Positions 28,371 through 37,065 of a DNA stretch of 64,000 bases are shown in pieces. Position 1 is the stretch's first letter. Each line of letters opens with the position of its first letter. The position numbers and the translations under genes were made by a program. The notes beneath the pieces were generated by a model, which was given only the letters and a program-made list of their open reading frames with translations, had not been told where the DNA came from and ran no database searches. Source of the DNA: an uncultured Thermogutta sp. (GTDB taxonomy: Bacteria > Planctomycetota > Planctomycetia > Pirellulales > Thermoguttaceae); NCBI GenBank assembly GCA_937128505.1, contig CAKZMM010000026.1, forward strand, positions 24,654 through 88,653, read 5' to 3'.

Positions 28371-30431
28371 ATGTTGCGCCCTCACCTCTACTGGATTTTG
28401 CTGGTCGCCTTATTTGGGAACCTGGTCATATCCGATGACGTTATGAGTCAAGAACGCCCCTTTTCGCAGCGTATCCGTGTGCCACCATGGCCAGAAGGGC
28501 TTGAGTGGCTTAATTGTGCGGGTCCAATCACCCTTGAGCAGCTCCGGGGGAAGTTCGTTCTTTTGGACTTCTGGACCTATTGTTGCATCAACTGCATGCA
28601 CGTACTGCCGGAGCTGGAAAAACTGGAGCGTGCCTATCCGCGGGAATTGGTCGTAATCGGTGTGCACTCAGCAAAATTTGACGCGGAGCGCCGCTCCGAG
28701 AATATCGTGGAGGCGATTCGCCGTTACGGCATCCGGCATCCAGTGGTCAACGACGCACGCCATGAACTTTGGAATGGGTTCGGTGTCCGCGCTTGGCCCA
28801 CACTCATCCTGATCGATCCCGAGGGCTACGCGGTATGGGGAACAAGCGGGGAAACCACTTTCGAGACCTTGGACGCTCTGTTGCGGCGTGCCCTGCCAGA
28901 CTACCGGCGGCGGGGATTGATTGACGAGACTCCCCTGGTCTTTGGGCTGGAGACGCGGCAGCCAAGTCGCACCCCACTTCGCTATCCAGGCAAAATCCTT
29001 GCCGACGAGGCTTCGCGTCGACTGTTTATCTCCGATAGCGGGCACCATCGAATCGTCGTGACCGATTTTGAGGGGAATGTGTTGGCAATGATCGGCGAGG
29101 GGCGACGCGGTCGCAAAGACGGCGATTTCTCCTCTTGCCAATTCAATGATCCCCAAGGATTAGCGTTGAAAGGGGATCTGTTGTATGTCGCCGATACCCG
29201 CAATCACCTGATCCGCAAAGTCGACCTCCGTGCAAACGAGGTGCGGACCATTGCCGGCACCGAGGTGCAGAACCGTCAACCGGTCGTGACGGGCAGTCGC
29301 GCTCCGCTCCGACAGCCGTTGGCAAGCCCGTGGGATTTGCTGATCCACGAAGATTACCTCTATATTGCCATGGCGGGACCCCACCAAATTTGGCGGATGC
29401 GACTGAATGAGCAGGTCATCGAACCCTTTGCCGGCAATGGCCGCGAGGATATTATCGATGGTCCTCTCTTGCCGCGGCGGCCTTTTGAACTGGGGTTTGC
29501 GGCGTTTGCTCAGCCTAGCGGATTGGCTACGGATGGTTTGTGGCTTTACGTGGCGGATAGCGAGGGAAGTTCGATCCGCGCCGTACCCCTTCGGGGTCAA
29601 GGTGGCGTCCGAACGGTGGCAGGCACCGCGTGGCTTCCCATGGCAAGGCTGTTTACCTTTGGTGATGTGGACGGACCCCCGCAATCGGCCCGATTTCAGC
29701 ACCCGTTAGGGGTAGTGTTTTACGAGGGTCAACTATTCGTCGCAGACACGTACAACAATAAAATTCGTGTCATTGATCCTGCCACCGGTCAAACAAAAAC
29801 CCTCGTCGGAAGTGGCGAAAAAGGCTTTACAGACGAACCTCCGACGTTCAATGAACCGGCCGGAATCACGGCGGCGGCAGGTCGGCTTTTTGTGGCGGAT
29901 ACGAACAATCACTTGATCCGGGTGGTGGATCTCGCAACCGGTGGAAAAGTGTCCACGTTAGTTTTGAAAGGGCTTGAGCCGCCCTCGATAGACTTTGCTC
30001 CGGTTGAAGAAGATGAATTGGCCGGTAGGGACGAAATCCTTCTAGATCCGGTCGAACGCAGCATAAAAAACGGTCTCTTGACCTTTCAATTAAACCTGCG
30101 TCTGCCTTTCAACTATAAACTGAATCCGCTGGCCCCGTTGAGCTTTCAGATAAGTTTGGCCGATGTTGGGAAACCGCGGGGAAATCTTGCCATCGTGGAT
30201 TCGCATTTGGGTCGGACTCATGTGCTCAAGAATCCCGAAACTCAGTCCACAATTTCAATACCCGTACAAGGGGACTCAGGCGAGATTCCTCTAAAAGTTA
30301 CCGTCACTTACTTCATTTGCCAGGAGGGCCGGGAGGGACTTTGCAAAGTCCGAAGCTGTCAATGGTCAGTTCCAATTCGCGTGGTAGCCGATGGATCCCA
30401 CGAGCCCATAGTCTTGGAAACCCGCCCCTGA
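28371..30431 (+). CDS. Exported thioredoxin-like and NHL-repeat protein (NHLRC2-like)
   Basis: A 686-residue protein. An N-terminal hydrophobic segment (residues about 5-20) suggests export. A TlpA/AhpC-type thioredoxin domain follows (about 45-175), with FVLLDFWTYCCINCMH; the CxxC-type pair lies within C71-C72-I-N-C75. Next come NHL beta-propeller repeats (about 205-525; ISDSGHHRIVVTD, VADTRNHLIRKVD, VADTYNNKIRVID, VADTNNHLIRVVD). A C-terminal beta domain of about 130 residues ends the protein. This matches the NHLRC2 architecture, whose biochemical role is not established. It is probably a periplasmic redox or scaffold protein. ATG start, single gene. Confidence 0.92.
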   Translation: MLRPHLYWILLVALFGNLVISDDVMSQERPFSQRIRVPPWPEGLEWLNCAGPITLEQLRGKFVLLDFWTYCCINCMHVLPELEKLERAYPRELVVIGVHSAKFDAERRSENIVEAIRRYGIRHPVVNDARHELWNGFGVRAWPTLILIDPEGYAVWGTSGETTFETLDALLRRALPDYRRRGLIDETPLVFGLETRQPSRTPLRYPGKILADEASRRLFISDSGHHRIVVTDFEGNVLAMIGEGRRGRKDGDFSSCQFNDPQGLALKGDLLYVADTRNHLIRKVDLRANEVRTIAGTEVQNRQPVVTGSRAPLRQPLASPWDLLIHEDYLYIAMAGPHQIWRMRLNEQVIEPFAGNGREDIIDGPLLPRRPFELGFAAFAQPSGLATDGLWLYVADSEGSSIRAVPLRGQGGVRTVAGTAWLPMARLFTFGDVDGPPQSARFQHPLGVVFYEGQLFVADTYNNKIRVIDPATGQTKTLVGSGEKGFTDEPPTFNEPAGITAAAGRLFVADTNNHLIRVVDLATGGKVSTLVLKGLEPPSIDFAPVEEDELAGRDEILLDPVERSIKNGLLTFQLNLRLPFNYKLNPLAPLSFQISLADVGKPRGNLAIVDSHLGRTHVLKNPETQSTISIPVQGDSGEIPLKVTVTYFICQEGREGLCKVRSCQWSVPIRVVADGSHEPIVLETRP

Positions 30432-31176
30432 CCACTTTTGTCCAAACCTCGTAAGAGTAGCTTCACTCGCACCAATCAGCGCGCATTCCCTTGAGAAAAT
30501 TTGGTTATTTGCACTCCCGCATCTTCCGCAGCTTTTCGCCGGCTGACTTTGCCAAACCGTTGCTCAAAGTGTCGGAACCCTATTTCAAGATGTCGGCAGC
30601 CGTGCACGAACTTCGCAGTCTCAGTAGCCGGTGCGAACCCACCGCGCCGTCGTCGTGCTGAGATTTAGGGCATGAAAATCTAATGTATTTGTTTCCTTCA
30701 ACACCAGTTCCTTGCTCGCCTTCGAAGTAATCGTTTTCCCGGCGGTTCCCCTTTTTGTCCTCAACTTTTTGCCGACTGCCCCATTTTCCACACGGTTTTC
30801 TTGCTCGCGTGTCTTGACAAAGCGGTTCACAACCGGTCAGAAAGCGGTGCGATGGCGGGAAGCTGGGAACGCGGTGATTGCAAGGTCCGCATGCGCTTTG
30901 AACTCGCCATTACCCTGCTTGCCCAGAATGTTGGAAATATCCAGAATGTTGGAAATGGTATGATGCTTACAGTTTGGATCGGCTTTTCTATTTGCCGCAT
31001 AATGTATTCGAATTTCGGCGATCCAGCTCCCGGATTTTAGCCACAAAGCTGATGGCATTCATGCCTGAGATTAGGGGATCCATTGGATAAGCCTCAGGAT
31101 TCATCCACTGAACCCATAGGCAAGTTTTATAGACATTTGGGAAATAATTGGTATCTAAGAAACTAAGACCTCGAAG
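30432..31176. other. Intergenic spacer, 0.75 kb
   Basis: No credible gene. It contains an 18-bp tandem pair at 30923-30958. Confidence 0.5.
30923..30958. repeat. 18-bp tandem duplication
   Basis: CCAGAATGTTGGAAATAT (30923-30940) followed by CCAGAATGTTGGAAATGG (30941-30958). Confidence 0.85.
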
Positions 31177-32460
31177 ATGAGCAAAAACGTGGAACTTGGC
31201 TCCGTGCGGGGTGAGTCACTGAAGGCAGAGGGCCTTCTTTGCCGGTTGGTTGCCATTCCGAGCGTCAATCCGATGGGTCGTGTGGAAATGCCTCCAGAGT
31301 GCGGTGAGGCTCGGATTGCCAATTTTCTGGCGGAACTGCTGGAAAGCTGGGGGCTTGCAATTTGGCGTCAGCCCGTGGATCCCGGCCGAGAGAATATCGT
31401 GGCAGTAGAGACGGATATTTCAGGCCCGCAGGAGAGTCATTCCGCCGTTTCAAAGAATCAGGATGACAGAGCACTCCTGGTCTTTTCGGCGCACATGGAC
31501 ACGGTGCCGCCAAGCCCGGAGATGGCTCGGCCATTTGACCCGTGCGTCATCGGTGGTCGCCTCTACGGCCGCGGGGCGTGTGATGTAAAAGGCGGGATGG
31601 CCGCAATACTCCTTGCTTTGCAGAGGCTATTAAGCCAGCCAAAGCAAACGGGAGTTCGCTTAGGGGTTGCGTTTACGGTAAATGAAGAATTCGGTTTCTC
31701 AGGCTCTCAGGCTTTGGCTCGGTTGATGGGTACCGGCGGCCAAAAATCGGTTTCCGGAGATGCTGGGCCGCCATTCGATTTTCATCCCGCGGCCGTCGTT
31801 GTTGCGGAGCCTACGAGCTTAAACGTGATTGTTGAGCATAAAGGGGTGGTCCGTTGGCGTTGTCATGCCCGAGGTAAAGCGGCCCACAGTGCTTTTCCTG
31901 ATCGGGGGATCAACGCTATCTACCAGATGGCCCATGTTTTACGCGCAATCGAAGAATACGGAGATCAACTCGCACAAAAGCGCGCGGTGGGTCGCTCGGG
32001 AAAGCCCTCTGTCAGCGTCGGCACTATCACTGGCGGGGTCAGCGTCAATACCGTCCCTGATTCTTGCACCATTGAAATTGATCGGAGGCTTGCGCCAAAC
32101 GAATCCCCTACTGATGCCCGGGAAGAGCTGATTAGATGGATCGAAGAGCGGACGGGCTTGAGGGAAGGCATCGAGCATGAGGAGCCTTCAATGGTGGGCC
32201 TTCCGCTCCCGGATCAGTCGAATCAATCGATCGCTCGACAGCTTGCACACCTCGCGGAGCAAATCGCGGGTCGTGGAGAGATGTTAGGAGCTCCCTATGC
32301 TACCGATGCTGCATTCTTCGTAGCGGCGGGAATTCCAACAATCGTGTTTGGACCCGGCGCCATCGAGCAAGCTCATACCGCCGATGAGTGGATATCCCTC
32401 GAGGAAGTAGAGACGGCAGCCGAAATCCTCTTTCACCTCGGGCGCGGTTTTCGCGGGTGA
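31177..32460 (+). CDS. M20-family metallopeptidase/deacylase (ArgE/DapE-like)
   Basis: A 427-residue zinc hydrolase of the M20 family. Metal-site motifs: SAHMDTVPP near residue 107 (His ligand and catalytic-assist Asp), GRGACDVKGGMAA near 130 (bridging Asp), TVNEEFGFSG (catalytic Glu and metal Glu), VVAEPTS, and the C-terminal AHTADEWI with the last His ligand. The dimerisation domain (about 215-330) contains GKAAHSAFPDRGINAI and SVNTVPDSCTIEIDRRL. Family members remove acyl groups from amino acids (ArgE, DapE) or cleave small peptides; sequence alone does not decide. Cytoplasmic, no signal peptide. No arginine or lysine pathway genes beside it. Confidence 0.93.
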   Translation: MSKNVELGSVRGESLKAEGLLCRLVAIPSVNPMGRVEMPPECGEARIANFLAELLESWGLAIWRQPVDPGRENIVAVETDISGPQESHSAVSKNQDDRALLVFSAHMDTVPPSPEMARPFDPCVIGGRLYGRGACDVKGGMAAILLALQRLLSQPKQTGVRLGVAFTVNEEFGFSGSQALARLMGTGGQKSVSGDAGPPFDFHPAAVVVAEPTSLNVIVEHKGVVRWRCHARGKAAHSAFPDRGINAIYQMAHVLRAIEEYGDQLAQKRAVGRSGKPSVSVGTITGGVSVNTVPDSCTIEIDRRLAPNESPTDAREELIRWIEERTGLREGIEHEEPSMVGLPLPDQSNQSIARQLAHLAEQIAGRGEMLGAPYATDAAFFVAAGIPTIVFGPGAIEQAHTADEWISLEEVETAAEILFHLGRGFRG

Positions 32461-32832
32461 GAGCGATTGGTAGTGAACTGGGGCATTCGGGGGTGTAACC
32501 GTCACATTGAAGGAACGAGAAAGGGAGTAATGAGAAGGAACGTCGAGGTGAGTAGGGGCCTTTTCTACCACAGAGCTCCTGGAGGCTTGACGATTGAATC
32601 GAGAAGAATCAGGGTTCGGTCACGCATCGCCGAAAATCGGCCGCAGAATAAAATTTTCCCTTGGCTTGAAACGTGAGCAAACTGACGTCAGGTTTACACC
32701 ATTGCAAAGGGCCCCGCCGTTGCGAAATATGTGCGGAATTAGAGTGCAATTTGTGAAAAACATGCACTCTGCTAATATGCAAGTAAGTATTCTACTAATC
32801 CACAAGATTAAGCGAACTCCGGAGAGGCGGCT
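32461..32832. other. Intergenic spacer, 0.37 kb
   Basis: No gene or RNA recognised. The ribosome site of the next gene (GGAGAGG) lies at its right end. Confidence 0.45.
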
Positions 32833-33582
32833 ATGCGAAAACAAAAGCCGCGCGTTTACGTGGGTACATCTGGCTGGAGTTACGCCGATTGGCAAGGTCG
32901 CTTCTATCCGGAAGGTGTCAAAGCTCGGGATTGGTTAAATTATTATGCCCAGAAATTCTGTACGGTTGAGGTTAATGCGACGTTTTACCGGATACCGACA
33001 CCGGCAATGATCGCTAGTTGGAACGCCCGACTTCCCGAAGAGTTTCATCTTGTGCTCAAGGGCGCTCGGTCGGTAACCCATTTGGCCAGACTCGAAAATT
33101 TCGCGACCGACCTGGAGATTTTTCTTGAAAGAATACAGCCCTTAAAAAGATTGCAAGTGATCCTTTGGCAATTACCGCCGTCGTTCCATTTAGACTTGGA
33201 CCGCGTGGAGCGATTTCTGGCGGTTTTGCCTCGAGATTACCGGTACGCCATGGAGTTTCGCCATCCCAGTTGGTGGTGCAAGGATACTGCCCAACTGCTT
33301 CAGCACCATAAGGCGGCGTTTGTGGCAGTCAGTCACCTGCGGCTTCCCGCGGAAATTATCCCCACAACCGACTTTCTCTATCTTCGGTTTCATGGGCTAG
33401 GGCGGCAACTCTACCGCTACGATTACTCCGAGGCGGAGTTGCGGGAATGGGCTGCTCGAGTTTCCGCTTTTTTGAAGACCTGTGCCGTGTATGCATTTTT
33501 TAACAATGACTGGGAAGCAAATGCGCCAAAAAATGCGAAGCAATTCGAGCAGCTTTTATTGAAGGGTACAACCGAAGTTTAG
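32833..33582 (+). CDS. DUF72 family protein
   Basis: A 249-residue TIM-barrel-like protein of the DUF72 (YecE) family. Diagnostic pieces: VYVGTSGWSYADWQGRFYP at the N-terminus, YYAQKFCTVEVNATFYRIPT near residues 38-57, FRHPSWW near 140, FLYLRFHGLG, and near the C-terminus the conserved YAFFNNDWEANAPKNA. Function in the family is unknown; cysteine- or nucleic-acid-related activity has not been shown. ATG start with a good GGAGAGG ribosome site. It precedes the SRAP gene by 156 bp on the same strand; a shared transcript is possible. Confidence 0.95.
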   Translation: MRKQKPRVYVGTSGWSYADWQGRFYPEGVKARDWLNYYAQKFCTVEVNATFYRIPTPAMIASWNARLPEEFHLVLKGARSVTHLARLENFATDLEIFLERIQPLKRLQVILWQLPPSFHLDLDRVERFLAVLPRDYRYAMEFRHPSWWCKDTAQLLQHHKAAFVAVSHLRLPAEIIPTTDFLYLRFHGLGRQLYRYDYSEAELREWAARVSAFLKTCAVYAFFNNDWEANAPKNAKQFEQLLLKGTTEV

Positions 33583-33738
33583 CCGGATACCGGGAACATG
33601 TCGCTTCAGTTTCCGCTCAGCAATTGCCTGCCGTTGTACCGGGGAATCGTTCTCCAGATTCGGATCCCCCTATTTGCTTCGCGATGGTACGGCGCGAATT
33701 TTGAGCCGGCCTGTAGTAGTTTTTCGGAGTAGGGCTTC

Positions 33739-34419
33739 ATGTGTGGAAGATTCACGCTGCGCGCCACAGCCAAACAGATCGCTGAGCAATTCGGCATATC
33801 CACGGTCCCGGATTTCCCTCCACGGTTTAACATCGCGCCAAGCCAGCCAATTCTAGCCGTTCGGACGCGATTTCCCTTCGATTCACCCCTCGAGCGCGAA
33901 TGCCTTTTTATGCAGTGGGGGTTGGTTCCGCATTGGGTCAAGGAATTGAAAGGCGCACCGGCCTTCATCAATGCAAGGTCGGAAACGGTGGAGGAAAAAC
34001 CGGCCTTTCGCGTACCGTTTCGCTACCGTCGGTGTCTCGTACCAGCAGACGGCTTCTATGAATGGCGTAAGTTGCCGCGTGGTAAACAACCATATTTCAT
34101 TTGTTTAAAAGGTGACACACTGTTTGCCTTCGCAGGACTATGGAATCATTGGGAGGCACCGGACGGCTCGGCATTGGATTCCTGCGTCATCTTGACGACA
34201 GATGCAAATCAGGTAATGCGGCCCATTCACGACCGCATGCCTGTGATTCTTTCTCCAGAACACTATGCGAGCTGGTTGGACCCCCAAATCACGGACTTTT
34301 CGCAGCTTCGATCCCTTTTACAACCTTACCCAGAGGAGCGGATGGAGGCTGTGCCCATTACGTCCCGGGTCAATAATCCCAAATTTGACGATCCCCGTTG
34401 TTTGGAACCGGCGGTGTAA
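33739..34419 (+). CDS. SRAP-domain abasic-site crosslinking protein (YedK/HMCES-like)
   Basis: A 226-residue SRAP peptidase-fold protein that crosslinks to abasic sites in single-stranded DNA and so shields them during replication. The active residues are visible: Cys2 after the initiator Met (MCGRF), an Asn in INARSET, the glutamate in DGFYEW near residue 107, and the His in RPIHDRMPVIL. The W-G-L-V-P motif (QWGLVPHWV) is also conserved. In bacteria these genes are often damage-inducible, but I see no LexA-type site upstream. A small GC hairpin directly follows the stop codon (34420-34437). Confidence 0.96.
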   Translation: MCGRFTLRATAKQIAEQFGISTVPDFPPRFNIAPSQPILAVRTRFPFDSPLERECLFMQWGLVPHWVKELKGAPAFINARSETVEEKPAFRVPFRYRRCLVPADGFYEWRKLPRGKQPYFICLKGDTLFAFAGLWNHWEAPDGSALDSCVILTTDANQVMRPIHDRMPVILSPEHYASWLDPQITDFSQLRSLLQPYPEERMEAVPITSRVNNPKFDDPRCLEPAV

Positions 34420-34524
34420 GCCCTTTGGTGAGGGGCCTTTCGAAACAAGTGGGGATATTATTCCCGCTTGCGGGAGGACCCGGGTATCTCCGCGGGTAAT
34501 ACCGGCACAACTGTAAAGGGCGGC

Positions 34525-34614
34525 TGGGTAACCCCCTAACCGGGGGTCGTCGTGGTAGCTCAAGCTCAATGAACTCAGGATCAGATGGGTAACCCGCGAC
34601 CCGGGGGTTGTCGG
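34525..34614. repeat. Pair of hairpin-forming direct repeats, 61 bp apart
   Basis: Two related segments start with TGGGTAACCC at 34525 and 34586. The first folds as ACCCCC(34531-34536)/GGGGGT(34542-34547), the second as AACCC(34591-34595)/GGGTT(34605-34609), so base pairing is kept while sequence differs. The 61-bp spacing equals that of the 17091 pair, although the sequences are unrelated. Confidence 0.7.
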
Positions 34615-35194
34615 CTTACTCCGCGTATCTTACCGGAAGGACTGCCTTAAATTGTTGCCACGTTTGGCCCTGCACGAAAATGGTCGGGAACACTCCTTGC
34701 AGCGTGTTGCGGCCCTAATTATGAGTAACGCAGGGGTTTTGGGCTGTTGGGCAGATGTTGCTTAGCGGTAATCCGCAATATTCTGCCATGCCGCCCTCTC
34801 GGCAGTTTGCCATCCGCTTTGCGGCCGTCGAGCTACCGGTAAATGCAGGCCGACTCCTGAAAGTCCAGGAACGGAGGCAAAAGTCGGGCCACCATCTTCA
34901 GTCGCCCGATTGACAAAAAGGATACCAATCGTCAAACTCTTGGCTTCCGATTTTTCCTCGGAGCTCTCGCGCGCTAAAATCAACCCACAAACAGGATGCA
35001 CCTTTAGGTGAGGCAGTTCAATCGCGGCTAAGAAACCCGGGAAACGTGGCGGCTGAGGCCTCGCTTTAAGGGCCCATATTGGGGGATCCTTCGGATTTCC
35101 GATATGGTCGCCGATTCTCGGCGAAAGAGCGGGGGCGAGCGGCTGGGCCAGAATTTACAAAGCTACCCTATGTGGATTAAAAGGGAATTTTCGG

Positions 35195-35223
35195 GGATCC
35201 AATTGATTGAGGATCCAATTGAT
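35195..35223. repeat. 13-bp direct repeat, period 16
   Basis: GGATCCAATTGAT at 35195-35207 and 35211-35223. Confidence 0.75.
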
Positions 35224-35615
35224 CGGGAAAAATAATGTTTCACCATACCTTCCCGCGGAAGGAGCGGAAAGCGAAAAAACGATGGTGGCGTAGGAAAGCT
35301 CTGTCACCAAGGGAAATGGCGGCTAAAGACGGGATAAGGATCTTTCTGCCCTTTCGCATCAATGGCCGTCTGGTTCAATCCAACGTTTTTCAGAGGTAGA
35401 GCGGCATCCGGAGCAGCAGAATTGTCACGCGAGGACGGAAGAATTCCTTCCCCAAAGACATGAGCATATGGAGAAAGTCTCCTAAGGGTAACACGCGTTC
35501 GGGCATTTTGCTCAAATGTATCCTTCTCGTGAACGGTCACGGGAAAAAGTCAAGTGATTAAAAAAGTTAGGTCCACAATTGGGCGAAACTGTCTTTTTAC
35601 CGGAGGGGAGCAGCC

Positions 35616-36401
35616 ATGGAAGTCGTGATTTATCCGAATTACGAAGCAATGAGCAAAGCCGCTGCTCAGATGGTGGCACGAGTTCTAAATGCCAAGCCTA
35701 ATGCTGTCCTTGGTTTGGCTACCGGCAGCACACCGGAGGGTTTATACCGTGAGCTGGTCCGCATGCACCGCGAGGAAGGCTTAGATTTTTCCCAGGTCAC
35801 GACGTTTAATCTCGACGAGTACGTGGGTCTGCCGAAGTCCCACCCTCAAAGTTACCATTACTTCATGCATGAAAAGCTGTTTAAACACATCAATATTGCG
35901 CTACAGAATATCTATATCCCATCGGGTACCACCGACAACTATGAGGCGTTTTGCAGGTGGTACGAGGAGCGGATTCGGCAGTGCGGCGGGATCGATCTTC
36001 AGATTCTCGGCATCGGGGCCGATGGCCACATCGCTTTTAACGAGCCGGGCAGCTCTCTCGGTTCGCGGACTCGCATCAAAACTTTGGCCCGGCAGACTAT
36101 CGAAGACAACGCTCGGTTTTTCGACGGGCGGGTGGATTTGGTGCCGATCTACGCCATTACCATGGGCGTCGGTACCATTTTGGAAGCACGTAAGATAATG
36201 CTTTTGGCCAGCGGGAAGAGCAAAGCGAAGGCCGTCGCGGCCACCATCGAGGGTCCAGTCACCAGTATGATCACGGCGAGTGCTTTGCAACTTCATCGCG
36301 ATGTTACCATCTTCTTGGACGAGGAGGCAGCAAGCGACTTGAAACTAATCGATTATTACCGCTGGATCCAGGCCAATAAGCCGGGCGCACCAAAAACCTG
36401 A
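35616..36401 (+). CDS. nagB: Glucosamine-6-phosphate deaminase NagB
   Basis: Converts glucosamine-6-phosphate to fructose-6-phosphate and ammonia, feeding amino sugars into glycolysis. The 261-residue protein is full length. LGLATGSTPEGLY near residues 33-45 binds phosphate, FNLDEYVGL near 69 carries the catalytic Asp, and LGIGADGHIAFNEPGSSLGSRTR near 133-155 carries the catalytic His and Glu. SGKSKAKAV is also conserved. An ATG follows a strong GGAGGGGAG ribosome site. The next gene on the same strand encodes a GlmU-like nucleotidyltransferase, consistent with an amino-sugar theme, but a 664-bp gap makes one operon unlikely. Confidence 0.96.
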   Translation: MEVVIYPNYEAMSKAAAQMVARVLNAKPNAVLGLATGSTPEGLYRELVRMHREEGLDFSQVTTFNLDEYVGLPKSHPQSYHYFMHEKLFKHINIALQNIYIPSGTTDNYEAFCRWYEERIRQCGGIDLQILGIGADGHIAFNEPGSSLGSRTRIKTLARQTIEDNARFFDGRVDLVPIYAITMGVGTILEARKIMLLASGKSKAKAVAATIEGPVTSMITASALQLHRDVTIFLDEEAASDLKLIDYYRWIQANKPGAPKT

Positions 36402-36430
36402 TGGCTCAACGACCGGCGACTTTTGGGCTT

Positions 36431-36467
36431 GTTCGCAAAAGTTTTGAGGGTTCGCGAAAGTTTTGAG
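36431..36467. repeat. 18-bp direct repeat, period 19
   Basis: GTTCGCAAAAGTTTTGAG (36431-36448) and GTTCGCGAAAGTTTTGAG (36450-36467). Confidence 0.8.
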
Positions 36468-36901
36468 TGTCGCATAACGGACTAAAGGTTTTGCGGACGC
36501 CCGGCCGGGAAGCCTCGCATCGCGAAGTTCGTTCGGCGGCCTTCACTTTGGAGATTGCCGCGGGGCTCGCTGCCACTTGATGAGGCAGTGCAAATTTGCC
36601 TTTGCCCGGGTAGCCGCCTGGGTTCGCCCTTCAAATGGCCAGAAAAATGTGCAGAGAATTTCTCTAGAAAAGAGAACCCAAACATGCGGGAAATTCCGGG
36701 GCGGCTTGGAGGATTTTTGTCTTTCTGGCCTCACCCCCTGCGTGTGGGGGAAGTCCTGCGTTCAGCGGTACGCCGTCGCAATCGTGTCACGTTACCATCG
36801 GAGTGCAGAGGAAGTCCCCAAAAACTAGAAGCTATTCTATACTGTGTTTCGTGCTTGATTATCGATTTCGCAAGGTAAAGTTTTCCTTTCTTGCACCTGG
36901 A

Positions 36902-36985
36902 CAAAGATGATCGGATTTAGGCAAAGATGATCGGAGATTCAGCCATCTGAGCCAGTCAGATGTGGGTCTCCGCCATCTGGGCCAG
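36902..36985. repeat. Compound short repeats
   Basis: CAAAGATGATCGGA at 36902-36915 and 36922-36935, followed by GCCATCTG-R-GCCAG at 36942-36955 and 36972-36985. Confidence 0.7.
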
Positions 36986-37065
36986 CAGGATCGGATATTC
37001 CGCCGTCGTACAAATCGGAAATTCCAGAAAAAATCGAACCCGCAGGCGGTGAGGGAGAAACGTTT

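Larger units (their letters stand above)
34420..35615. other. Intergenic spacer, 1.2 kb, with hairpin pair
   Basis: A GC hairpin with short T-run directly follows the SRAP stop (34420-34440) and may be a terminator. Paired hairpin repeats lie at 34525-34614 and a 13-bp direct repeat at 35195-35223. A 79-codon frame (35001-34762, -) has an AAGG before its ATG but no recognisable family; I rate it below the threshold for a gene. Confidence 0.5.
36402..37065. other. Intergenic spacer, 0.66 kb, with repeats
   Basis: No gene. It holds an 18-mer pair at 36431-36467 and a compound repeat at 36902-36985. The left half has nothing else recognisable. Confidence 0.5.

Noticed and set aside
34762..35001. 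79-codon minus-strand frame with AAGG before its ATG
   Set aside because: It is the best of the small frames, but no family, no neighbour relation and short length; kept as a note only.
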